Of a stretch of 44,444 nt of DNA, positions 24,482 to 31,553 are shown in pieces. The number at the start of each line of letters is the position of its first letter. Position 1 is the first letter of the stretch. The notes under the pieces are model-generated. The model ran no database searches. It saw only the letters and a program-made list of their open reading frames with translations, and was not told the DNA's origin. The stretch is from Bacillota bacterium. Its GTDB lineage: Bacteria; Bacillota; Negativicutes; CTSoil-072. The stretch is from contig JAGFZV010000022.1 of assembly GCA_017889545.1 (NCBI GenBank), forward strand, positions 1 through 44,444, read 5' to 3'. Position numbers and translations under genes: made by a program.

Positions 24482-25132
24482 TTATTTCAAATCCGATTGA
24501 TTCCAAGCGTCCATAAAGATGCGGTTAACGATATCCGTCATGGGGTGCTCGACCATCGCCAAAAGCACTTTGTAAGGTACGGTGGCGATATGCGCACCGG
24601 CCAAAGCGGCTTGAGTCGCATGAGCTGTAGTACGAACGCTGGCCGCAATAATTTCAGTTTTTAAACCATGGATATTGATAATATCGCAAAGGGTAGTCAG
24701 CATTTGCAAGGCGTCAACATTCACATCCTCCAGTCGGCCGATGAAAGGGCTGATATAGGTAGCTCCAGCTTTGGCGGCGACTAAACCTTGGTTGGCGCCA
24801 AAAATCAAAGTGGCATTCGTTTTAATTCCTTCTTTGGAAAGGGCGTGGATGGTTTTTAAGCCTTCGATGCTGATCGGCACTTTTACAACAATATTTGGCG
24901 CAATTTTGGCAAGACGGCGCGCTTCCGGAACCATCTCCGCAAAAGTAGTGCTGACAAGTTCCGCACTGACCGGCCCAGGGACGATATCGGCAATTTCTTT
25001 AATCATTGTTGCAAAATCTTTGCCGCCTTCTTTGGAAGCAAGAAGCGGATTTGTTGTAACGCCCTCAACAAGACCTAACTGAACGGCTTCTTTAATTTCT
25101 TCAATATTCGCTGTGTCCAGAAAAAATTTCAC
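24482..25132 (-). CDS. Small transaldolase (TalC/FSA family)
   Basis: A 216-residue single-domain TIM barrel. Asp6, TTNP at 26-29 and the Schiff-base Lys84 in IVVKVP are present. Two residues separate transaldolases from fructose-6-phosphate aldolases. The position of FSA Tyr131 is Phe130 here (TYISPFIGR), and that of FSA Gln59 is Glu58 (SAELVST). Both favour true transaldolase chemistry: moving a dihydroxyacetone unit from a ketose to glyceraldehyde-3-phosphate. In the sulfo-TAL pathway the donor is sulfofructose and the products are sulfolactaldehyde and fructose-6-phosphate. It is the first gene of the minus-strand operon. The GTG start at 25132 has GGGAGGT upstream; a much longer open frame upstream is not real. 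Confidence 0.88.
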   Translation of the reverse strand: MKFFLDTANIEEIKEAVQLGLVEGVTTNPLLASKEGGKDFATMIKEIADIVPGPVSAELVSTTFAEMVPEARRLAKIAPNIVVKVPISIEGLKTIHALSKEGIKTNATLIFGANQGLVAAKAGATYISPFIGRLEDVNVDALQMLTTLCDIINIHGLKTEIIAASVRTTAHATQAALAGAHIATVPYKVLLAMVEHPMTDIVNRIFMDAWNQSDLK

Positions 25133-25268
25133 TATAGTTACCTCCCATAAATAATTTCTTACCTCATTTGGCTCAAAATCGTATTCTTTAAAGGGTGAAG
25201 ACAATTTTGAAAAAATAGAAGTACTGCTTGACAGATTCATACTATCAAAAATATAATTGAATTGCAAT

Positions 25269-25286
25269 ACAATATTGCAATATTGT
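25269..25286. promoter_or_regulatory. Perfect 18-bp palindrome, operator between divergent sugar operons
   Basis: ACAATATTGCAATATTGT sits 28 bp before the HutC-type regulator start and 137 bp before the transaldolase start. HutC/GntR regulators bind such symmetric sites. This one could repress both directions. Confidence 0.65.
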
Positions 25287-25313
25287 AATTTGGTTAGGTG
25301 GGTGAAAATATTC

Positions 25314-26108
25314 ATGCAGATAAGCAAAAATAGTCCAGTTCCATTGCATTATCAGTTGAAGAATATTTTGCAGGAAACCATCCGGAATGGCGACTGGGCC
25401 GTCGGTGATTTGTTTCCCACGGATAAAGAATTGATGCAGAAATATAATTTGAGCAGCACCACTGTGCGGCGGGCGATTTCGGATCTGGTACAGGAAGGTT
25501 GGCTGGAGAGGATCGCCGGCAAGGGAACTTTCCTAAAACGCAAGGCAGTGGAAGAAACACTAGGCCGTTTGACCGGTTTTTTTGAAGAAATGGCCCGGCA
25601 AGGGTATGTGCCCAGCGCCGAAATACTGCAGATTTCTTTTGTCACCATTACACCGGAAGAAATAGAAAAACATCCCCGGTTAAGCCTTTTTGCCGGACAA
25701 AAAATGGTTTCCATAGAGAAGGTGCAAAGTATAGACGGAAAGCCTATTGTCTACTTAGTTTGTTATTGGCCGCAGGAATACGGCGAAAAAATAGCTAAGT
25801 GCGATCTGACACGGGAAGGAATTTATCAGATTGTTGACAGAGACTTGAAAATTCTGCTCACGCGTGCGGAACAAACAATTTATGCAGGCGTTGCAAACCA
25901 GGAAAGTTCGAAATTGCTGCATGTCAAGAAGGGGTTTCCTGTATTGATGACGGAACGGGTCACATATGCCAATGAGACACCGGTCGAATATTCTTATAAC
26001 ATTTACCGGGCCGATCAATACAGATATAACGTAATATTACACCATGACAGTCGCGATGCAGAGGGCATTTGGGGACAAAATAATAAGGAAAGGGCAAAAC
26101 CGGAATAA
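25314..26108 (+). CDS. GntR/HutC-family transcriptional regulator (UTRA domain)
   Basis: A 264-residue regulator. The winged helix (about 5-75) contains SPVPLHYQLKNIL and TDKELMQKYNLSSTTVRRAI. A UTRA effector domain follows (about 90-240) and ends in a typical VEYSYNIYRADQYRY motif. UTRA domains bind sugars or sugar phosphates, which suits control of the divergent catabolic operon and the ABC importer that follows after 41 bp. The ATG is taken with AGGTGGGTG upstream; a GTG 12 bases earlier is possible. Confidence 0.88.
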   Translation: MQISKNSPVPLHYQLKNILQETIRNGDWAVGDLFPTDKELMQKYNLSSTTVRRAISDLVQEGWLERIAGKGTFLKRKAVEETLGRLTGFFEEMARQGYVPSAEILQISFVTITPEEIEKHPRLSLFAGQKMVSIEKVQSIDGKPIVYLVCYWPQEYGEKIAKCDLTREGIYQIVDRDLKILLTRAEQTIYAGVANQESSKLLHVKKGFPVLMTERVTYANETPVEYSYNIYRADQYRYNVILHHDSRDAEGIWGQNNKERAKPE

Positions 26109-26149
26109 GTTTTAGGGCATGTGTTATATGTGATTGAGGAGGAGATTTC

Positions 26150-27241
26150 TTGTCTGACGTTCGATTAGAAGGTATTACAAAGATATTTGGCAATAGTGTT
26201 GCTGTGGCCAAGATGGATCTGCACATTCAAGACGGAGAATTTTTGGTTTTAGTCGGTTCGTCCGGCTGTGGGAAAAGTACGACGCTGCGAATGATTGCCG
26301 GCTTAGAAAAGCCTAGTTCAGGCGAAATTTATATTGGCCCCAAAAAAGTCACCAACCTTGAACCCAAAGACCGTGATATTGCGATGGTATTTCAAAGTTA
26401 TGCACTTTATCCGCATAAAAAAGTGTTTGACAACTTGGCGTTTGGTCTTCAGTTGAAAAAGAAGCCGAAAAACGAAATTAAAGAGGTTGTAACGGAAGTT
26501 GCTGAAATGTTGGAAATAGGCAGCTACCTGGAAAGGTATCCGAAGGAACTGTCCGGCGGACAACGTCAGCGGGTTGCCTTAGGAAGAGCGATTGTCCGGC
26601 ATCCCAGCGTGTTTCTAATGGATGAGCCGCTTAGCAACCTTGATGCCAAATTACGGGCGCAGACGCGGGCGGAATTGATTAAATTGCATGAACGGCTGAA
26701 AACAACTGTTGTCTATGTAACGCATGATCAAACGGAAGCGATGACCATGGGCAAGAGAATTGCTGTTATGCAGGGCGGTGTGATCCAGCAGATCGGAACG
26801 CCGGCTGAGGTATACAAAACTCCCACTAATTTGTTTGTCGCAGGGTTTATCGGAATGCCGCCGATGAATTTTTTTGAAGGACAGGCGCAAATCGAGGATG
26901 GCTGCGTTGTTTTCCAGGGAAAAGGGATTCGGTATCAACTGCCGGGAAATGCGCAGGGCGTACAAAACGGGCAGAAAGTGATTTTAGGGATTCGCGCGGA
27001 GTGCTTGAACGTTGTTGCGGAATCCGGCATCAGCGGAATTGTTGAAGTCGTTGAACACATCGGGTCGGAAGCGATTATTCATGCTACGACTCCTGGCAAA
27101 GAGAAACTGGTCATTAAGATGAACGGTTACCAGGAAGCACCTGCTACAGGGAGTGCCATCAAGGTGAAGCCTTGCCAAGGAAATGCCCATTTGTTTGACG
27201 CAGGCACCGGGAATACCATCTATACGGCGGGAGTTGTATAA
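26150..27241 (+). CDS. ABC transporter ATP-binding protein, MalK/UgpC/MsmK type
   Basis: A 363-residue CUT1 sugar-importer ATPase. Walker A GSSGCGKST, Q-loop VFQSYALYPHKKV, signature LSGGQRQRVALGRAI, Walker B VFLMDEPLSNLD and H-loop YVTHDQTEA are all present. A C-terminal OB-fold regulatory domain follows (about 235-363). The start is TTG behind GAGGAGGAG. It lies in the same transcript as the binding protein and two permeases, giving a complete importer. Many Bacillota share one distant ATPase, so a dedicated copy here is notable. Confidence 0.92.
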   Translation: MSDVRLEGITKIFGNSVAVAKMDLHIQDGEFLVLVGSSGCGKSTTLRMIAGLEKPSSGEIYIGPKKVTNLEPKDRDIAMVFQSYALYPHKKVFDNLAFGLQLKKKPKNEIKEVVTEVAEMLEIGSYLERYPKELSGGQRQRVALGRAIVRHPSVFLMDEPLSNLDAKLRAQTRAELIKLHERLKTTVVYVTHDQTEAMTMGKRIAVMQGGVIQQIGTPAEVYKTPTNLFVAGFIGMPPMNFFEGQAQIEDGCVVFQGKGIRYQLPGNAQGVQNGQKVILGIRAECLNVVAESGISGIVEVVEHIGSEAIIHATTPGKEKLVIKMNGYQEAPATGSAIKVKPCQGNAHLFDAGTGNTIYTAGVV

Positions 27242-27327
27242 GTAATGAGTTTTCAGGCCTGTTGATCTCTCGTGCTTCGGATGGGTTACGCAGGCTGTTA
27301 ACGAAATAATTTTGAGGAGGGAAAACC

Positions 27328-28629
27328 TTGATCATGCAAAAAAAAGGGGTTTTTGTCTGGATCGCCATGGCCTTGTTTGCTTTCGTATTAACAGGTTGTG
27401 GGGGCCCATCCAAGCCCGCTGCAGACTCAAAAGTTGTTACGGTCACCTTTGTAAACTGGGTTTCAGCTGAGGAAGGCACTCGTGACAAAATGAAAGATGT
27501 CATCGCTCAGTTTGAAAAAGAAAACCCGAACATCAAAATCGATTCGAAAACGGTTCCTGTGTCCGATATGATGAAACAATTAACCATCATGTCGACAGGC
27601 GGCAATCCTCCGGATGTGGCGCAAGTACAGGGGGATGGCGCGATTACACTGGCCTCGGGCGGATTTTTAGAGCCAATTGATGAATTGCTTCCCAAAACAT
27701 ATGTTGTTCCCCAAAATATTTTAGATGCTTCTGGATTGTGGAAAGGCAAGCACTATGCCATTCCCTGGACTCCAAACGAAAATGCTCTTTGGTACAATAA
27801 GAAATTAATGGCTCAGGCAGGCCTTGATCCGAACAAACCACCGAAAACAATGGAAGAATTGGATCAAATGGTGAAACAGGCCAGAGAAAGACTGCCGCAA
27901 GATGTAGTGGCACTGCAGTTGGATACAACGATCCGGACAATCGGTTTGTTTGACCAATGGCCGTTTATGTTGAACTTTACTAAAGGCGTTCCGCCGATTG
28001 ACGGTAATAAAGTAGCTGTCAACAGTGAAGGCATGCTTGCATATGGCGAGTGGATCCGGGAACAGGTCAAGCAAGGCAATACTTTGCCGGGCAAAAAATA
28101 TGGTGAGTTCAGAACAATGGCAGCGCAAAACCGGCTTCTGTTCGGATTTGACGGTTCTTATCTGCATGGCGTATTGAAGTCTCTGAACCCAGCCCTGACC
28201 GATAAAGATATTTACGAAACATGGGGAGTTACTGCAATCCCTGCCGGCGCGAATGGCAAGCATTATACAGCGGATGGAAATCACTTGCTGGTGATCTTTA
28301 AGGCTTCGAAAAATAAAGAAGCCGCCGCTAAATTTGCCGAGTACCTGGCAAATAACACATATTCTTTAACCAAATATCATTTGACTGCAGGATTTGTCCC
28401 GTTTGGCGCTGATGCGAGCAAACGAGTTCCGCAGTTTAATGAGAGCCCATTGAACAAAGCGTTTATTAATGACGTGCTTCCCAGTGTTATTTCCTTGCCT
28501 TATGGTCCGAATTTTGCAAAAGCGTCGGAAATCTTGATGTCCGGTGTTCAGGAAATTATTACAACGGATAAACCGGTACCCGAAATTCTGAATAAAGCGC
28601 AAAGCAAACTGGAAGAAATCTATAAATAA
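27328..28629 (+). CDS. CUT1-family sugar ABC transporter substrate-binding lipoprotein
   Basis: A 433-residue exported lipoprotein. It has a hydrophobic signal ending in the lipobox LTGC, then a flexible linker and the MalE-type fold. Recognisable blocks are VTFVNWVSAEEG, PDVAQVQGDGAITLASGG and IPWTPNENALWYNKKLMAQAGLDP. It captures the sugar or sugar derivative and delivers it to the adjacent permeases. The TTG start is 7 bases after GAGGAGG; the ATG two codons later is the alternative. The ligand cannot be told from sequence. Confidence 0.88.
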   Translation: MIMQKKGVFVWIAMALFAFVLTGCGGPSKPAADSKVVTVTFVNWVSAEEGTRDKMKDVIAQFEKENPNIKIDSKTVPVSDMMKQLTIMSTGGNPPDVAQVQGDGAITLASGGFLEPIDELLPKTYVVPQNILDASGLWKGKHYAIPWTPNENALWYNKKLMAQAGLDPNKPPKTMEELDQMVKQARERLPQDVVALQLDTTIRTIGLFDQWPFMLNFTKGVPPIDGNKVAVNSEGMLAYGEWIREQVKQGNTLPGKKYGEFRTMAAQNRLLFGFDGSYLHGVLKSLNPALTDKDIYETWGVTAIPAGANGKHYTADGNHLLVIFKASKNKEAAAKFAEYLANNTYSLTKYHLTAGFVPFGADASKRVPQFNESPLNKAFINDVLPSVISLPYGPNFAKASEILMSGVQEIITTDKPVPEILNKAQSKLEEIYK

Positions 28630-28644
28630 CGACTTGCCTCAGGA

Positions 28645-28676
28645 GAGAGAGGGGGAGGATGTTCTCCTCTTCTCTC
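28645..28676 (+). terminator. Attenuator hairpin between binding protein and permease genes
   Basis: Thirteen-bp stem with two G-U pairs (GAGAGAGGGGGAG with CTCCTCTTCTCTC) followed by GCAATTTTGTC. Same position and probable role as the hairpin after dctP. Confidence 0.6.
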
Positions 28677-28725
28677 GCAATTTTGTCAGGGCTGTCCACC
28701 GAATATAACGAAGGGTGTGTGCAAC

Positions 28726-29640
28726 ATGTGGGGACGCTTCAAAAATACAGTGCTATCGACGGAAAACGGTGAAGACAACTCTACCAAGTTAGCAGCATTG
28801 TTAATTGCGCCGGCATTGGCGGTTATGGGTTTTATTATCGTTTACCCCCTGCTAGAAGCGCTGTGGCTGTCATTTTTTAACTACCAATTAACCAAACCGG
28901 ATGAATATGCTTTTGCAATGGCACAAAACTATGGGCATATGCTGAAAGATGATGTATTCTGGATTGCGTTAAAAAACACGGTTTTTTTCACTTTTGCTAC
29001 GGTTTTTATTGGCTTGTTATTAGGCTTGCTGATGGCATTGGCAATTGATCACATTGCCGAACGTTTTGCAAGTATAAGAGGTCTTATTCTAATCCCTTGG
29101 GTAGTCCCCGGGATCGTTGTCGGGTACCTTTTTATGTATATGTTTGACGTCGAAGTCGGTATTATCAACTATTTTTTGCTTAAAGCAAATATCATAAGCA
29201 AATATCTCCCTTGGCTGATGAAGGAAGACTTATCAATGATCGCAGTGATTGCAGCTCATGTTTGGAACCAGGCGCCTTTTTACATGCTCATGATCACTGC
29301 AGGTCTGAAAGCGATTCCTGATGATGTGAAAGAGGCCGCATATATGGAAGGTGCAAGCCGCTGGGAAGAATTTTGCCATGTTACTTTGCCTTATCTGAAG
29401 GGAATACTGGTGATCAGCAGTCTGTTGATGATCATTCGAAATTTCAATAATTTCCCGATAATTTGGACTATGACAGGCGGTGGCCCTGTTTATGCGACCA
29501 CCACCTCAGTAATATATATATACCGCGAAGCTTTTGAACAGTATAATTTGGGATACGCATCAGCGGTGGGCGTTGTTTGGGTTGCAATCTTGCTGATCGT
29601 ATCTGTGGTTTACGTCCGCTCGCTGCAGAAGGATTTTTAA
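28726..29640 (+). CDS. Sugar ABC transporter permease (MalF/UgpA type)
   Basis: A 304-residue inner-membrane protein with six predicted helices. The EAA loop that docks the ATPase reads EAAYMEGASRWEEFCHVTLPYL. The C-terminal TGGGPVYATTTSVIYIYREAF is typical of the MalF-like partner. The ATG follows AAGGGTGTG; a GTG three codons earlier is possible. The second permease gene starts 20 bp downstream. Confidence 0.9.
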   Translation: MWGRFKNTVLSTENGEDNSTKLAALLIAPALAVMGFIIVYPLLEALWLSFFNYQLTKPDEYAFAMAQNYGHMLKDDVFWIALKNTVFFTFATVFIGLLLGLLMALAIDHIAERFASIRGLILIPWVVPGIVVGYLFMYMFDVEVGIINYFLLKANIISKYLPWLMKEDLSMIAVIAAHVWNQAPFYMLMITAGLKAIPDDVKEAAYMEGASRWEEFCHVTLPYLKGILVISSLLMIIRNFNNFPIIWTMTGGGPVYATTTSVIYIYREAFEQYNLGYASAVGVVWVAILLIVSVVYVRSLQKDF

Positions 29641-29660
29641 GATACGAGGGAGGTTATGAA

Positions 29661-30506
29661 ATGATCAGACGCGGCTTTTCCCTGTTATGGAGCACGTTTA
29701 TATGGGTAATTATGATATTTACACTGTTATGGACGCTTTTTCCCATGTACTGGATGCTTAGTACCAGTCTAAAGGATAACTTGGAAGTCTTTAATGTAAA
29801 TCCATCGCTGTGGCCGAATGCGCCGACGTTGGCGAGCTATGTTAATCTTGGGGAAGGACTAACCCCTATTCCGACCTTTTTTATGAACAGTGTGATTACC
29901 TCTGTATTCACGGTTGTATTAGCAGTGAGTCTTGCGGTTTTAGCGGGCTATGCTCTCTCCCGTTTGCGCTTTCGTTTTCGTAAAACGATTCTCATGGGTG
30001 TGTTGGTAACCCAGATGTTTCCGCTGGTGGTTCTGCTCATCCCATTATATTTGGTTTATGTGAAAGCACATCTGTTAAATAGCTATATCGGATTGATACT
30101 TGCGTTTACTTCCTTTACCCTGCCATTCGGAATTTGGATGCTGAAGGGCTTTATCGATTCTGTTCCGGTTGAAATTGAAGAGGCCGCAATGGTGGATGGC
30201 TGCAGCCGTTTGCAGTCGATGCGTTTGATGGTTTTCCCGCTGATTGTCCCAGGAATTGTTGCGACAGGAGTATTCGCGTTCCTGGATGCATGGAATAACC
30301 TGCTTTTCCCCTTGGTATTGGTCAATGATGTTCTTATGAAAACTTTGCCGCCGGGAATGATTTTGGCCTTTGGTGGAGAATTCAAGCATGACTGGAGCGG
30401 CATGATGGCTGCTTCTTGCTTGGTATCGATCCCGGTTATTATTGTGTTTATTGTCCTGCAGCGTTATTTGGTCGATGGGTTAACCAAAGGCGCTGTGAAA
30501 GGATAA
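29661..30506 (+). CDS. Sugar ABC transporter permease (MalG/UgpE type)
   Basis: A 281-residue inner-membrane protein with six predicted helices. The EAA loop reads EEAAMVDGCSRLQSMRLMVFPLI. The first helix is followed by FPMYWMLSTSLKDN, common in MalG-like proteins. The ATG is 7 bases after GAGGGAGG; an upstream in-frame start lies inside the first permease gene. It is the last gene of the importer operon, before a terminator. Confidence 0.9.
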   Translation: MIRRGFSLLWSTFIWVIMIFTLLWTLFPMYWMLSTSLKDNLEVFNVNPSLWPNAPTLASYVNLGEGLTPIPTFFMNSVITSVFTVVLAVSLAVLAGYALSRLRFRFRKTILMGVLVTQMFPLVVLLIPLYLVYVKAHLLNSYIGLILAFTSFTLPFGIWMLKGFIDSVPVEIEEAAMVDGCSRLQSMRLMVFPLIVPGIVATGVFAFLDAWNNLLFPLVLVNDVLMKTLPPGMILAFGGEFKHDWSGMMAASCLVSIPVIIVFIVLQRYLVDGLTKGAVKG

Positions 30507-30514
30507 TTTTTTAG

Positions 30515-30567
30515 AAACAAACGAGAGGCGAGCTGTCAGACGGACAGTTTGCCTCTCGTTTGTTTTT
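30515..30567 (+). terminator. Intrinsic terminator after the ABC importer operon
   Basis: Fifteen-base perfect arms (AAACAAACGAGAGGC and complement) around a 21-base loop, ending TTTTTG. Confidence 0.85.
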
Positions 30568-30663
30568 GCGGAACCTACTTCAGCAGGAATCCGATGCCGT
30601 TAAAGCGTATGTTAAGTAGAATAGGTATAAATTTCTGAAGCGTTAGGGAAAGGGGCGGCTAAT

Positions 30664-31500
30664 GTGAAACTGACGGTAGTGATTGACAATAATGTACCGA
30701 TCTCCAGCAAGCCTGCTTTGCTGGGAGAGCATGGCTTATCGTTTTTTTTAGAAACCGAAAGAGAAAAATATTTATTTGATGCTGGCCAAACCGGTGCGGT
30801 CGTGCACAATCTCGGCCTGATGGGCATCAGTCCAAAGCTGCTGACGGCAGTGATCATCAGCCATGGGCATTATGATCACACAGGGGGACTGGAAGCCGTG
30901 CTGACACAGGCGGCAAAACGCCTGACTGTCTATGCGCATGAGGATATTTTCGTCAATCGCTATTCCACGTCCAAGGGAACACGGCGGTTTGTCGGTGTTC
31001 CGTTTCGTGAAGAGCATTTAACCAGTCTTGGCGCCGATTTTCACTATATTTCAGAACCCCTTCAATTGACGGATACTTTATGGGTCAGCGGAGCGATCCC
31101 CCGAATGGAAGAATATGAAACGGGCGATAGGCACCTTGTGCGTTTTTCAGAATGCGAAGATCATTGTCAGGATTCCGTACCGGATGATATGGGAATATAT
31201 TATGTGTCGCCAAAAGGATTGATAGTGATTAGCGGCTGTGCGCATTCCGGCATTATTAATATGATCAGGAAAGGCATGCAGTTGACGGGAACGAACCGTC
31301 TGCACGCGATAATTGGGGGCACCCACCTCGGACCGGTTGGCTCTGAGCAACAGGAAAAAACATTGCAGGAATTGCAAAAAATGAACCCGGATCTGATCGC
31401 TTCCGGTCATTGTACCGGTTTTGCCATGATGGCTCGTTTGCAGCAAACGTTTGGTGAAAAATTTGTACCGGCGTTAGTGGGGACCAAATTTGAATTTTAA
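30664..31500 (+). CDS. MBL-fold metallo-hydrolase, dihydropteridine phosphate synthase-like subgroup
   Basis: A 278-residue cytosolic protein of the metallo-beta-lactamase fold. The metal motif SHGHYDHTGG is at about 76-85, with further ligands in GCAHSGI and GGTHLG. The conserved end LIASGHCTGF is present. Archaeal relatives make a methanopterin precursor, but most bacterial members have no known substrate. It has a GTG start. It is 53 bp ahead of a Ca2+-type ATPase gene on the same strand and has no clear tie to the preceding importer, from which a terminator separates it. Confidence 0.85.
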   Translation: MKLTVVIDNNVPISSKPALLGEHGLSFFLETEREKYLFDAGQTGAVVHNLGLMGISPKLLTAVIISHGHYDHTGGLEAVLTQAAKRLTVYAHEDIFVNRYSTSKGTRRFVGVPFREEHLTSLGADFHYISEPLQLTDTLWVSGAIPRMEEYETGDRHLVRFSECEDHCQDSVPDDMGIYYVSPKGLIVISGCAHSGIINMIRKGMQLTGTNRLHAIIGGTHLGPVGSEQQEKTLQELQKMNPDLIASGHCTGFAMMARLQQTFGEKFVPALVGTKFEF

Positions 31501-31553
31501 CGGGTGATAGAGCAGTTGCAGTGGTCGAAATTGGATCATTGGAGGTGGACATA

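Noticed and set aside
24482-25132. Fructose-6-phosphate aldolase (FSA) as the identity of the small transaldolase-fold gene
   Set aside because: The FSA-defining Tyr and Gln are replaced by Phe130 and Glu58, the transaldolase state.
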